A stretch of 64,000 nucleotides of DNA from JACADW01 sp963747985 (GTDB lineage: Bacteria > Acidobacteriota > UBA6911). The stretch covers positions 214,447 to 278,446 of the forward strand of contig CAVVHG010000008.1 in assembly GCA_963747985.1 (NCBI GenBank), given 5' to 3'. Both the position numbers and the translations under genes were made by a program. This document shows, in pieces, positions 1-10,300 of this stretch (the stretch's first letter is position 1; each line of letters starts with the position of its first letter). Under the pieces are notes generated by a model, which saw only the letters and a program-made list of their open reading frames with translations, did not search any database and had not been told where the DNA came from.

Positions 1-1682
1 GCGGTGCGGGAGGGCTGAGCGCGCCTTCTGCGTCGGCCGGGCTCGACGACGTCGACCAGACCCTGGCCGTCGGCAATGTTGCGACACTCTCCTCGCGGGC
101 CATCAACGAGACGCGAGGCCAAATCACCTGGAGCAACCTGGAAGCTCCTCCCACGGATCCGGTCGGCCCCGCCGTCAGGATATCCGGCGTCGCTTCATTC
201 GGAACGCTGTCCGTGTCGCCCACTTCCCGGCGGAACGACCTCCTCCAGGTCGTCGACAACTTCACCTACCAGAGCGGACACCACGCGCTCCGGTCGGGTG
301 TGGAATTCCTGTATAACGACACCACGATCATATTCCCACGGGCCTTCCGCGGCAGCTATACGTTCGCTTCGCTTCCCGGCTTTCTGAGTGGGATCTATAC
401 CAACTCCGGTTTTACGCAGACATTCGGCAACCCGGTTGTCGCTCAGACAAACCCGAACATCGGTCTGTACGTGCAGGACGAGTGGAAGATTCTTCCACGC
501 CTGACCCTGAACATCGGAGTACGCTACGACCTGCAATTCCTGAGGACCGTATCGACCGACACAAACAACTTTTCGCCGCGTGTCGGGTTCGCCTGGTCGC
601 CGTTCGACTCAAACCGTACGGTCATCCGCGGCAGCTACGGCCTGTTCTACGATCGAGTTCCGCTCCGCGCCCTGGCCAACGCTCTTCTGTCGGCCGGAAA
701 CACGACCGATCTCGTGGATCTGAACCAGAACATGGTGACCCTCTCGCCGGCCCAGAGCGGCGCTCCGACATTCCCCGGCATACTCGAATCCGTGATGCCG
801 TCCGTCACGCTTCCGAACCTTACGACCATGGATCGGCACATACAGAACGCTTATTCCGAACAGGCGAGCTTCGAGATCGAGCAGCGGCTTGGCGACAGCC
901 GCACGTTCAGCGTCGGATACCAGCACGTGCGAGGCCTCCGGCTGATCATGTCGATCAACCGGAATGTCCCTGTTTGTCCGGCGGCAGGAGAAAACAACGG
1001 ATGCCGCCCGAATCCCGGCTATGGCAACAACAGTCAGTACTCGTCAAGTGCCGATTCCCGGTATGACGGTTTCTATGTCACCTTCCTGCAGAGGCCTGCT
1101 CAATGGGGCAGTTTCAGGATTTCGTACACATACTCGAAGGCTTTCGACAACGTGGGTGAGTTCTTCTTCAGCTCCCCTATCGACAATTTTGACATCTGGA
1201 AGGACTATGGCCGCTCCGATGATGATCAGAGGCATCGCATCGCTTTCGACGGCACGATTCACACGCCGATGAGCAGGGGCGGCACCGCATGGGAACGCAT
1301 CACTCACGGCTTCGAACTCAGCGGCATCCTGCAGTGCTACTCTGCCTTGCCGTTCAACATCATCACGGGCGGCAATACCATCCAGGGGACGACTGCCAGG
1401 CCCATCGTGGATGGATCTTACATTCCCCGCAACTCAGGAACCGGCTTCGATTTCTTCACGGCCAGCGCGCGGCTCTCTCGCACGTTCACTATCGGGGAAC
1501 GTCTCCACATGCAACTCATGGTTGAAGCGTTCAACGTCTTCAATCACACTAACGGTGTCACGCTGAACAACACGTTCGGACGCGGCGCGTTCCCCGCGAG
1601 TCCCCTGCCGACGTTTGGACAGATAACCGGGGTTGGTGAACCGCGGTCATTTCAGGTGGCCCTGCGCTTCACATTCGGATGA
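1..1682 (+). CDS. TonB-dependent receptor, Oar-like, C-terminal part (5' partial)
   Basis: Only the C-terminal part is present: the frame is open from base 3 with no start and closes at TGA 1680-1682, leaving about 560 residues of outer-membrane beta-barrel. The end shows the AFNVFNHTN segment, then FGQITG, then a terminal FQVALRFTFG, the closing pattern of the large Oar-like TonB-dependent receptors of Acidobacteriota. The plug and the N-terminal carboxypeptidase-regulatory-like domain usual in these roughly 1,100-residue proteins would lie upstream of the window. The family role is TonB-energised import across the outer membrane; nothing here identifies the ligand. No frameshift is seen in this gene, unlike those from 2.9 kb onward. 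Confidence 0.88.
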   Translation, partial: GAGGLSAPSASAGLDDVDQTLAVGNVATLSSRAINETRGQITWSNLEAPPTDPVGPAVRISGVASFGTLSVSPTSRRNDLLQVVDNFTYQSGHHALRSGVEFLYNDTTIIFPRAFRGSYTFASLPGFLSGIYTNSGFTQTFGNPVVAQTNPNIGLYVQDEWKILPRLTLNIGVRYDLQFLRTVSTDTNNFSPRVGFAWSPFDSNRTVIRGSYGLFYDRVPLRALANALLSAGNTTDLVDLNQNMVTLSPAQSGAPTFPGILESVMPSVTLPNLTTMDRHIQNAYSEQASFEIEQRLGDSRTFSVGYQHVRGLRLIMSINRNVPVCPAAGENNGCRPNPGYGNNSQYSSSADSRYDGFYVTFLQRPAQWGSFRISYTYSKAFDNVGEFFFSSPIDNFDIWKDYGRSDDDQRHRIAFDGTIHTPMSRGGTAWERITHGFELSGILQCYSALPFNIITGGNTIQGTTARPIVDGSYIPRNSGTGFDFFTASARLSRTFTIGERLHMQLMVEAFNVFNHTNGVTLNNTFGRGAFPASPLPTFGQITGVGEPRSFQVALRFTFG

Positions 1683-1787
1683 GACCGCGGCGGCTCTCAC
1701 ATCCAGAGACAGCAGGCAGGTCAGATCCGTTGAGGCGGTCGTCGCTATGATACGGACCTTCAGCCCTCGATCCTATCGTTGCATCCG

Positions 1788-1962
1788 TGACCTGGCGCTT
1801 CGCGCCAGGCTGGTATGAGGCGGGCCTCAGGCCCTTGAACCGCATCTCCATGGAGCCGCAGAGCGCCGAAGGCGCGGACTCATACCAGCCCGGTGCGGAG
1901 CGCCGGGTTCCAGTCCATGGATGGGTATCAAGGGCTGTAAGCCCGCTCCATAGAGTCATGAG
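1788..1962. repeat. Dispersed hairpin repeat, family A copy 1
   Basis: The 1683-2022 gap is filled mainly by a palindrome-rich element. It begins ACCTGGCGCTTCGCGCCAGG (a perfect hairpin), continues into GCTGGTATGAG, and later carries the inverted CTCATACCAGC, so the whole block can fold back on itself. A second full copy lies at 48932-49142 with the same order of modules. No coding potential is seen. Function is unknown; REP-like intergenic elements are the closest known type. Confidence 0.6.
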
Positions 1963-2022
1963 ACGGTATCGGTAGACCGCGCCTCGGAGCGACGCTCCGC
2001 GTCCCAGCCAGATCCCGCATAC

Positions 2023-2071
2023 GTTCCGTATTGAACAGACTCCCGTATATAGAGTTTCTACCATATGGATG
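2023..2071 (+). promoter_or_regulatory. Putative Crp/Fnr-type operator-promoter, site 1
   Basis: The palindrome GTTC-CGTATT-GAAC spans 2023-2036 and is followed by AG, as in all five copies in the island. The hexamer TACCAT (2059-2064), a plausible -10 element, begins 36 nt after the first G, which would put the start near 2071 and the palindrome centre at about -41.5. This is the class II arrangement used by Crp-type activators. It lies just before the regulator gene starting at 2115, so autoregulation is an inference. Confidence 0.55.
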
Positions 2072-2114
2072 TCTTTGCATGTGTTCATTGTTCCGGAATC
2101 GGGAGCCTGGGGCT

Positions 2115-2900
2115 GTGACCGAACACGATTCAGTCGACCAATTCAAATCGCAGATCCGCGAACTACTCAAGAGAGACATGCTCAATTCCAGCATAGTCAG
2201 AGTAAACAGAAACCATCATCTGTATACATCCGGAGAGTGTGACGACAAGGTCTACCTTGTCATCTCGGGATTGATCAAGGTTCTCATCCTGACGCCGGAA
2301 CACAGAGAGTGCCTCGTAGATGTTTATCCCGCAGGGGAGATCTTCGGCGAACTGAGCCTCTGCGGGCAGATCATGCGCCTCGAGACCGCGGTCGCGATGG
2401 AGGAATCGGCCGTCAAGCAGATCTCTTCACGCACCTTTTTGAACATGCTTGGCGAAGCGTCTCTGCTTGATGGCCTGGTGCAATACCTTGCCAGTCGCAT
2501 GGCTGAGCAGCAGCAGATCATCACCAACCTGATCACGGCAAACTGTGAACAGCGCCTCGCGATGACACTGCTTCGTCTTGCGCGAAGGCTGGGCCATAAG
2601 GATCCACAGAGCCTGCGCATCATCCACAGGCTGTCGCAGTCAGAGCTGGCCAAAATGGTAGGCACGACCAGGACGCGGATCGGCTTGTTTCTGAAGAGGT
2701 TCAGAGCACTCGGGTTGGTTGCCATGACCGGGGAACAACACCTGATCGTCCGAGAATCCAGGATCTGCCACCACCTCGAGAGCCTGGCTCTTGGCGAAGA
2801 CGTGAGCGCGGGTCAACAGCCCGCCCGCGCATCAGGCGTCCGGATAGAGTTCCGTCTCGCAGGGGGTGTCCTCCACATGAGGCGTTACTGGTTCCGCTGA
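2115..2900 (+). CDS. Crp/Fnr-family transcriptional regulator (left regulator of the island)
   Basis: A 261-residue regulator with an N-terminal cyclic-nucleotide-binding-like barrel (about residues 25-125, with PAGEIFGELSL as the glycine turn), a dimerisation helix, and a C-terminal Crp-type winged helix-turn-helix (about 170-215). The recognition helix reads GTTRTRIGLFLKRFR, almost the same as in the second regulator at 26484-27320, so both should read a similar operator. GTG 2115 is chosen because GGGAG lies 9 nt upstream; an in-frame ATG at 2079 is possible. No N-terminal Cys cluster is present from GTG 2115. The ligand is unknown. Its last codons overlap the probable start (2878) of the next gene. 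Confidence 0.88.
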   Translation: MTEHDSVDQFKSQIRELLKRDMLNSSIVRVNRNHHLYTSGECDDKVYLVISGLIKVLILTPEHRECLVDVYPAGEIFGELSLCGQIMRLETAVAMEESAVKQISSRTFLNMLGEASLLDGLVQYLASRMAEQQQIITNLITANCEQRLAMTLLRLARRLGHKDPQSLRIIHRLSQSELAKMVGTTRTRIGLFLKRFRALGLVAMTGEQHLIVRESRICHHLESLALGEDVSAGQQPARASGVRIEFRLAGGVLHMRRYWFR

Positions 2901-3657
2901 TCTCAATTCTGACGTTGCTGGTGTTTACACTGCAGGGCCAGCTCCGGCCAGGGCTTCGCACAGGTGCGTCCCGGGATACAGCCGGTGGTGAACGTGCCCG
3001 ATGGGTGTTCCATACAGGACCCGGTAGACACCGAGAGTCTCTACTCTTTCATCAAAGTCCAGATTCAGGCTTTGTCTTTCGCCAGAGACGGCGAGAGAGC
3101 CAATCGTGAAATGCTCACTGCGAGTGACGGCCCGCCCGTGGAAAGAATCCCGAAGGTGACTCGCCGGCCTGAGGCAGGAACGGGTAGAGGACACCTGCGC
3201 CGGCTTCGTAATCTCCTCCTATACCGGCAGCAGGAACGAAGCGGTCTCAGCCGTCGCCAAGGTCCTGGCCTTTGCCTACGACGACCTGGCGAAGATGACC
3301 AACGAGATGCTCAAGCTCACGCTGGAAGACTCGAGAAAGAAGACGCCGGACATATTGACCGCAAAAGCGCTGTCTGAGTTGAAGAACAAGCGCCAGGAGC
3401 TTCTAAAAAGCATAACGGAGGGTCTCAATATATCCCTTTCCCTCCTTGTCGACCGAAGCCGCAAGGACCCGGATGGGCAACCTGATCACATCATCCTGTC
3501 CAGGGAAGAGCGTGATGGGCTGCTGGACTATCTTCACGCGCAGTTCCCTAACATGGTGAACCAGCGGGAGGGTGGCGTCCCGGCGATTTTGTGGAGCAGG
3601 CTGTCCTGGTCCAATCGTTCCTTTCAGACAAGTATAAACCGGCGGACAGATAGGTAG
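2878..3657 (+). CDS. Secreted helical protein, unknown function, frameshifted
   Basis: No family is recognised. Reading across frames gives one continuous product: ATG 2878, a hydrophobic segment (LISILTLLVF, from about 2898), then a mature part with GSRNEAVSAVAKVLAFAYDD and MTNEMLKLTLEDSRKK, ending at TAG 3655-3657. At least three 1-base frame changes (near 2897, 2955 and 3160) are needed to join it. The mature region is helical and charged and probably lies in the periplasm. It directly follows the regulator gene, overlapping its 3' end, and may share its promoter. Confidence in the joined product is moderate; the 3295-3657 part is an uninterrupted 120-codon frame. Confidence 0.45.
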
Positions 3658-3731
3658 GACGAGATCTGTCATGGGTGTCGCGGAGCGGGAATAAGAATGT
3701 CGCGTTGGCTCGATCCAAGAAATCTCGGGAT

Positions 3732-3780
3732 GCTCAATATTGAACAGCAGCCACCGACTACGCTGCCTACCATCAAACCA
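3732..3780 (+). promoter_or_regulatory. Putative Crp/Fnr-type operator-promoter, site 2
   Basis: GCTC-AATATT-GAAC at 3732-3745, followed by AG. TACCAT at 3768-3773 starts exactly 36 nt after the first G, the same hexamer and the same offset as site 1. It is one of two such sites in the 378-bp gap before the first multicopper oxidase; a start near 3780 would leave a leader of about 255 nt. No convincing gene lies between it and 4036. Confidence 0.55.
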
Positions 3781-3912
3781 CTTACTCTGGATTTCGGATG
3801 TTGATTTTGGAGTGGGGAACTCGAACCGGCGCTGAGATTGAATTCTCCAGGGACGTCGCCGCATGGGCATCCGGATCGCAGTGCGCAACCATGAAATCAA
3901 ATTTCAAGACGT

Positions 3913-3961
3913 GCTCAATAGTGAACAGACGCCAGGAGCGAAACCATTCATATTCGCCATG
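3913..3961 (+). promoter_or_regulatory. Putative Crp/Fnr-type operator-promoter, site 3
   Basis: GCTC-AATAGT-GAAC at 3913-3926, followed by AG, with CATATT (3949-3954) at the same 36-nt offset as the other sites. The predicted start near 3961 gives a 75-nt leader to the first multicopper oxidase at 4036. Sites 2 and 3 share TGCTCAATA and may come from a local duplication. Confidence 0.55.
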
Positions 3962-4035
3962 TCGGAAGGAACAAAACGGATTCTCGAGCAGGTAGGCGGC
4001 ATTGGAGGCGCTCACCTGCCCTGTAAGGAGGCGGC

Positions 4036-5727
4036 ATGAAGCAAAAAGGGCTATATCAGCTTTGGTTGACCACGTCGGTCATTTGTATCGCAGCGGCCAC
4101 TGCAAGCGCCCAGTCGTTCAGGGTCCAGTGTCCGGGCAGCACCATCACGCACCCGAACGCAGGTAGCAACAATTCGGAACCTGCTTACAAAGGCGCGACG
4201 ACATGGACGCTCGGCCCGAATGGATACTACCTGCCGGCTGGAAATGTGAACGGCGCGATCAAATGCCAGCAGATCTCCGGCGGTGATGGTTACGCTACCA
4301 TGGGAGACGGCACGCAGACATACCTGTTCGCCTTCGGGCCGCTGTCCGGGCTTAGGGATATCGCAAAAGGCCTGCCCGGCACGGAATTCCCGCAGGTCTT
4401 CAATAGCGTGTACTCGGGTCCGGCGCTGCAGCCCGGTGATCCCGCCACAACGGGACTTGGTTCGTTCACATACAACGGGGCCATAGGCCAGGTTCCTGAT
4501 GCGGACTGTATCGCCGACAACGCTGCTGCGGCCGCCGCCGGGACTCCCCTTCCTTGCCCCCACCTTCCTGCAGGCGGCGTCGACGGCCACGTCGATCCCC
4601 GCCAGATCATGGACATCGGAGTGATGAACGGCAACATCCCTGCCCCGCTTTTCGCGATCGATGAGGATGATGAGTTCTTCCTCACCCTGACGAATGTGGG
4701 CATGATCATGCGGCCGGACCTGTTCGAGCAGCACACGGTCCACTTCCACGGTTACCCCAACGCATCGTCGTTCTATGACGGCGTGCCCGATGCCTCGGTG
4801 GCGATCAACATCGGCGCCAGCTTCACGTACTATTACCTCGCGCCGGATGCCGGCACCTATTTCTGGCACTGCCACATCACGCCTCCCGAGCACTTGCAGA
4901 TGGGCATGGTCGGACAGGTCTATGTCCGCCCCCGGCAGGATCGGGTGCCATCCGGCACGAGTCTCTACACTGCCCTCCAGACACAGCAAGGGGACCTGCG
5001 CACGGCATGCAACCCTGCCGCCGATATCCTGTGCACCAATCCGCTGCCGGCCGTCAATACCGGCGCCACGCAGGGCAACGACAAGCTGGGCAACCGCAGA
5101 AGTATGCCTATAACGACGGCGACGGATCGACCGCCTATGACGTCGAGTATCCGCTCCAGATTCACGGCTTCGATCCCAACTTCCATTTCGTCGGCATGAC
5201 ATTCAATCCGGAAGGTTTTGCCGACATGAAGGACAAGTACTTCCTGCTGAACGGGCGGAGCTACCCCGACACGGTGACGGCAGGTCCACTGCAGACTCAG
5301 TCGGCGGACGGGGTCGACCACGTTCTCGCAGCCGCTCCCTGCGATCATCAACATTCCGGTGGGAGGAAGGCTCTCCTGCGGATCTCGGATCTGGATGTTC
5401 AGGAATATCAGACCCTGGCTTCACTCGGGATTCCGATGACGGTCATCGGGATCAACGCCAAGCTGTTGCGCGACCAGGCAGGAGACAACATTTCCTACAA
5501 CACTAACTCAATCACGCTGGGAGGCGGCGAGTCGCTCGACGTGATTCTCGATGCGACGTGAGAACTCGCTGGGGAACTCACTATCAAGCGGGCAGGTGTT
5601 CTATCTCTACACCCCCAATCTCGACCACCTGTCCAACGATGCCGAGAACTTCGGCGGCCTCATGACCGAAGTTCATATCTGCAACAGCGTAACTGGCGGC
5701 AACACTTTCGGCAACATCTGCAACTAG
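4036..5727 (+). CDS. Multicopper oxidase (MCO1), secreted, frameshifted
   Basis: About 564 codons when frames are joined. ATG 4036 follows AAGGAGG and starts a signal peptide (ends ATASAQ). Copper motifs sit together in the first half: HTVHFHG (His233, 236, 238) and WHCHITPPEHLQMGM (His278, Cys279, His280, His286, Met289/291), a full type-1 ligand set plus type-2/3 histidines. The known family role is oxidation of metal ions or phenols coupled to O2 reduction, outside the cytoplasm. The frame changes near 5090, again as a compensating pair near 5330-5370, and near 5561; the true C-terminus ends GGNTFGNICN at TAG 5725-5727. MCO2 follows 10 bp later and its ribosome site overlaps this stop, so the two are one operon. 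Substrate (Mn, Cu, Fe or organic) is not shown by sequence. Confidence 0.8.
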
Positions 5728-5737
5728 GAGAGCGGCA

Positions 5738-7338
5738 ATGAACGACGAAGAAAACAGAGCTATGAAGACACGACTGTTTTTCGTGGCGATGGCGGCAGCG
5801 GTGCTTTCGCTTACTGCGACGGTTTACGCCGCGGCTCCCGGCATCACCGGTCCGAGCTTCAACCTTACGGCGCAAGCCAGCTACATCAGCCAGCCGGACG
5901 GACAGTCGATTTACTCCTGGGGATACGGCTGCAACGGTACGCCCGCCGGCTATGCCCCGGCCGCCATCACCAATGGATTCTGTAACACGATGCAAGTTCC
6001 AGGACCCACGCTGATTGTCACGGAAGGGCAGACGGTTACGGTGACTCTGACCAATGATCTCCCCCCGTCGGCCGGCGACACATCGATCCTGTTCCCGGGT
6101 TTCAACGTGACGACGAGCGGGGGTGTAGCTGGCCTGTTGACACAGGAAGCGGCGCATGGCGGCACCGTGACATACACGTTCACAGCCTCAACGCCGGGAA
6201 CACACTCCTATTACAGCGGCACGCAGGGCGATCTGCAGATCGAAATGGGACTCTATGGTGCCCTCATCGTTCTCCCTGCCAACGTCCCCGCCGCTTGCAC
6301 GGCCGGGCTGCCGGCAACGAACCCCGGCGCGAACGCAGCGGCAAAATCGTTCTGGGGCGAATCCGATTTTCGACTGGCGGCGGCCGCCTACGACCATCCC
6401 GAGACCTGCTACGACCGGGAATACATGTTCCAGTTCTCGGAGTTGGATCCCGACATCCACAGCCAGGCACTGGCGCAGGTCACCAAAGCCGGCAACTGCA
6501 CGCCGGGAGCTTCGGGATGCAGCCTCAAGGTCCCAACCGAGCCGTACCATGCCACGTACTTCATGATCAACGGGCGCTCTATGCCCGACGACATGGATCC
6601 CAACTATGCGACCCAGTACCCCCACCAGCCCTATAACGGCAATCCGCACATGCATCCGGGCGAACTGGTGCTGATGCGCGTCATCGGCCAGGGCCGTTGG
6701 CAGCATCCCTTCCACGAGCACGCGAACCACGTGCGCATCCTGGCGCGGGACGGGAACCTGATTCTCAGCGCGTCCATTCCGGCACGACCGCCAGCGCTTG
6801 CCGGGCCGCATTGTTCACGACCACGACGACTCCGGGCAGGCCATGATGGGATCTTCTACTTTACAGGCAAGGGTCTGAACTGGGATATGTATGGTCACAA
6901 TCCCGAGCTCCAGCGACCCGCAGCGCCACACTTTCCTGCACACCGGACGCAAACGGCTACAACACCGGAGTTCCCACCGCGATCAACTACTTCGAATGGT
7001 GTCAGGATCATAACAAGCCGCTTGAGGTGGTTCCGTTCGGCGATGTCGGTATGGGCGGACCTGTAACTCTGCCCGATCCGAACCTGTTCACAAACGGCCC
7101 CTGGTTCGGCGGCAGCGCCTATCTCGGTCCGGATGCGACCACTCGTGCGGTGGGCCCCACCGGTGCGACTCCGCCCTCCGGCACGATCGCGAACCCTCCT
7201 CAAAGCGAGGCCGGCTTCGCCTACATGTGGCATTCGCACAACGAGCGCGAAATCACCACAAACAACATTTTCCCCGGCGGCATGCTGATGATGCTGTTGG
7301 TTGATTCCCGGGAATTTGTAATCGACGAGTCCAATTAG
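5738..7338 (+). CDS. Multicopper-oxidase-like protein lacking the type-1 Cys (MCO2), frameshifted
   Basis: About 530 codons with a signal peptide (FFVAMAAAVLSLTATVYA), cupredoxin domain 1 (about 40-180, with PGPTLIVTEGQTVTVTLTN) and a C-terminal cupredoxin region. It keeps HPFHEH (His323, 326, 328), matching the usual HPxHxH motif. The last motif reads YMWHSHNE with GGMLMM after it: Ser stands where the type-1 Cys of HCH is expected. The first-domain HxH motifs are also absent. Intact to about 6780; at least two or three 1-base shifts lie between 6780 and 6960, after which the frame resumes to TAG 7336-7338. It may be a copper-binding partner or scaffold and not a complete oxidase. ATG 5738 has AGGAGAG 6 nt upstream. 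Confidence 0.78.
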
Positions 7339-7354
7339 GACGAGGAGAACAGCG

Positions 7355-10300
7355 ATGCAACAAACCACTGCAAAATAACCCTGAGAACAGCGGTACTGGG
7401 GATAACCATTTTCCTCCTCGCCGCCGGGCTCTCTTTCGGGCAGCAACAGATCAATCTGACCGCCGGGCCGGCCACAGCAACACTGCCCGACGGCTCAGCC
7501 GTGCCAATGTGGGGCTACAGTTGCGGCGGGGCAGTGACCGGCTCGACCGCAACCTGCGCCCCGTTGAATCCGGCGGCGACAAGCCGTCAATCTGGTCTCC
7601 GGTCGTGATTACGGTGCCGACTGGTCAAGACCTGACCATCAACTTGACCAATAGCTTGCCGGTGCCGCCGGGAGCGACAGCAGGCATACCGACATCGTTG
7701 GTAATTGTGGGCCAGTTGGGCGGCGGCCTCGGAACACCGGGTGGATTCACGACGAGTCCGGACCATACCAACGCCCAGCAGGTTACCTGGCCCATCGCCT
7801 CGCCCGGACCGGCAAATACGCCACCGCCGCAAGGGCCGCGCGTGCAATCGTTCTCGACGCAGGTAGCCACGGGGTCGACAACCGCGTTGACCTGGACTGC
7901 ACCGAGGCCGGGCACCTACCTCATTGAGTCAGGCACCCACCCGTCTATCCAGGGTCCAATGGGGCTGTATGGAATACTGGTGGTTACCACAGCGCCAGTC
8001 GCGGCCATCCGGGCGCACACTCCGGTTGCGGTGCCGCCGGCACTGCTTACACCGGCGTGGCGTACGATGCGGATGTCCCGCTGCTTCTCAGTGAAATTGA
8101 CCCGGTGCAGAACTCCGCAGTCAGCACCGCGGTCAACACCTCGGGTTTCAGTGAGGCCATGGTGTGGTCGGGTCAGCCGGGCGGTTGCGGGAACCCGGCT
8201 CGCCGACTTACCACCAGTGTTACCCGCCAGCAGTGAACTACACGCCTCTCTACTACCTGGTCAACGGCGTCGCCTTCGACCGGACAGCATGCCAGACATC
8301 CTATTTCGCCACGGTGCCTCCGCGCTACAGGCACTACCTCACCGACGGTCCTCGTCCGCCTGGTAAACGCAGGTCTTCGAATGCACGTTCCCTCGATCGT
8401 GGGAGCTCAGACAGGCGCTTCCACAGCTCCGGGCTTTTCCCTGATAGCAGAGGACGGCAACGTTCTTCCGGGCACACCAAGGGTGCAGAGCGAAGTGTTC
8501 ATGGCTGCGGGCAAGACATATGACGTGATGATTAACGCCCCCGCTGCCACTGTGGCTTTGCCGGTGTTTGACCGGCAGTTGAGCCTGTCCGGCAACGCTA
8601 CCGAACGCGACGCAGGGATGCAGGCCTACATCGGCGTGTCTGCCCACTGCAACACCCTCACGATTGCGGGAAACTCCGCGGGACGATCAGCACAGCCGGC
8701 TTTGGAAGTGGCCTGTCCGCCCAAGCCAATCCGGATACCTATAACTCGATAGTTACAGGCAAGACGCTCACGGTATCGGATCCGGCCAAAGGAGTGATCG
8801 CCAACGACGTGAACGTGTACGGCGTGAAAGTCTCGGGAGCGGCGCCATCGCGGATTGACTCTCAACGCAAACGGCACCTTCACTCTACACGGGAACCCCG
8901 ACTCTTTCACCTATTGCGGCAACGGCGCGACGTCGGGGCAGCGTGTGCCCAGGTGACGTTGGGCGCGGCTCCGATCGAGTCGGCTTCCGGCATCACCGTC
9001 AATAACGATTCCTACAAGTCGAACATCGCCACATCTCTGACCGTCAAATCCCCCGGCGTGCTGTCGAATGACCGCGATGCTGCAGGCTATCCTCTCACGG
9101 TCAATGGAGCGACGGCCGCAGCACCATCATCAGTATCCCTGACGGGTCCTGGCACAGGAACTGCTGTTCTGGATCCCACCGGCGGGTTCACCGCATCCGT
9201 CAGCGCGCCCGGAACATACACGTTCACCTACCGGGCCCTGAACTCGCAAGGGACTCCGAGTACCAGTTCCGCGACGGTGACTTTAACCTTCCCGACGGCA
9301 ACCGGTCTCCAGGTGTCCGTCGTGGACGGCAGAGACAAAACTACTCCGATCACCGGACTATCGCTGGATCATCGAGGAAGACCGTACCTACTATGTCGAC
9401 CCTAAGTGCCAGGTTAATCCTCCACCGCCTGGCTGTCCGACCGCCACCATCCCGGCAGAATGTCGCGGGAGTCGTGCCGACCTTGGGTACCAACTTCCAC
9501 ACCAGCTACATGCCGTTAGTGGCGACGGGCTGCACCGGGCCACTTTCGTGCGAGTCGGGACAAACTCTATCTGGGCAGTCCCGCTGTTTGCGATCTCGGC
9601 AACGGCGTTTGCAGGACCTCAGCGGCGCAGGAGACGGCGGTGGATCCGAGTCGGGCCGCCCTCGACCCGACCAAACGCTACTACATCTCTGTCCTGCCGG
9701 GGACGCGGCCAATCCGTTTATCAACACGAACCTGACTGCCGACTGCCTGAATGGAGTCGCGAACGCCACGAATCCCAGTGCTTGCGGCCACGGCATGGGC
9801 GGCGCCCCGATCGCCGCAGGGCAGACAGCAGTCAAAGTCTTGACGCAACCCGCTCCTTTCCAACCGGCGAAACTCACGGTGTTCGTGTTTGAAGACGACT
9901 TCCCGCTCAACGGTGAGCAGGACGCGGGAGGCGGCATCGACGTGCTGTCGCCAAACGAGCCGGGGTCTGGGGGGCTTCAACATCGACCTCTTCGACGATG
10001 CCGGCGGCACCGGTGACGCAACCGGACAGACGACCTATGACATGTTCAACCAGCCGCTGGTCAACAGCCTGGCGGGAAAGATAGACCCTGCTACAGGGCA
10101 GGATGCCTGCCCGATCTCGAAGAACTCACGCAACCCGAGGACGACCTCGACGGGCATCACAGGCATGATCGCCGACCTGCCCGAAATATGAGTCGGACGG
10201 CAAGACGCTGTCGCCGCTGGCGGGGCAGGCGGTCATCGCCAACCTCTACCCCGGAAGGTATGGCGTGGTGGCCACGCCTGGGGCTGACCGGATTGCGCAG

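Noticed and set aside
4051..5202. Long minus-strand frame opposite MCO1
   Set aside because: Arg/Gly/His-rich translation with no family pattern; the plus strand shows a signal peptide and copper motifs.
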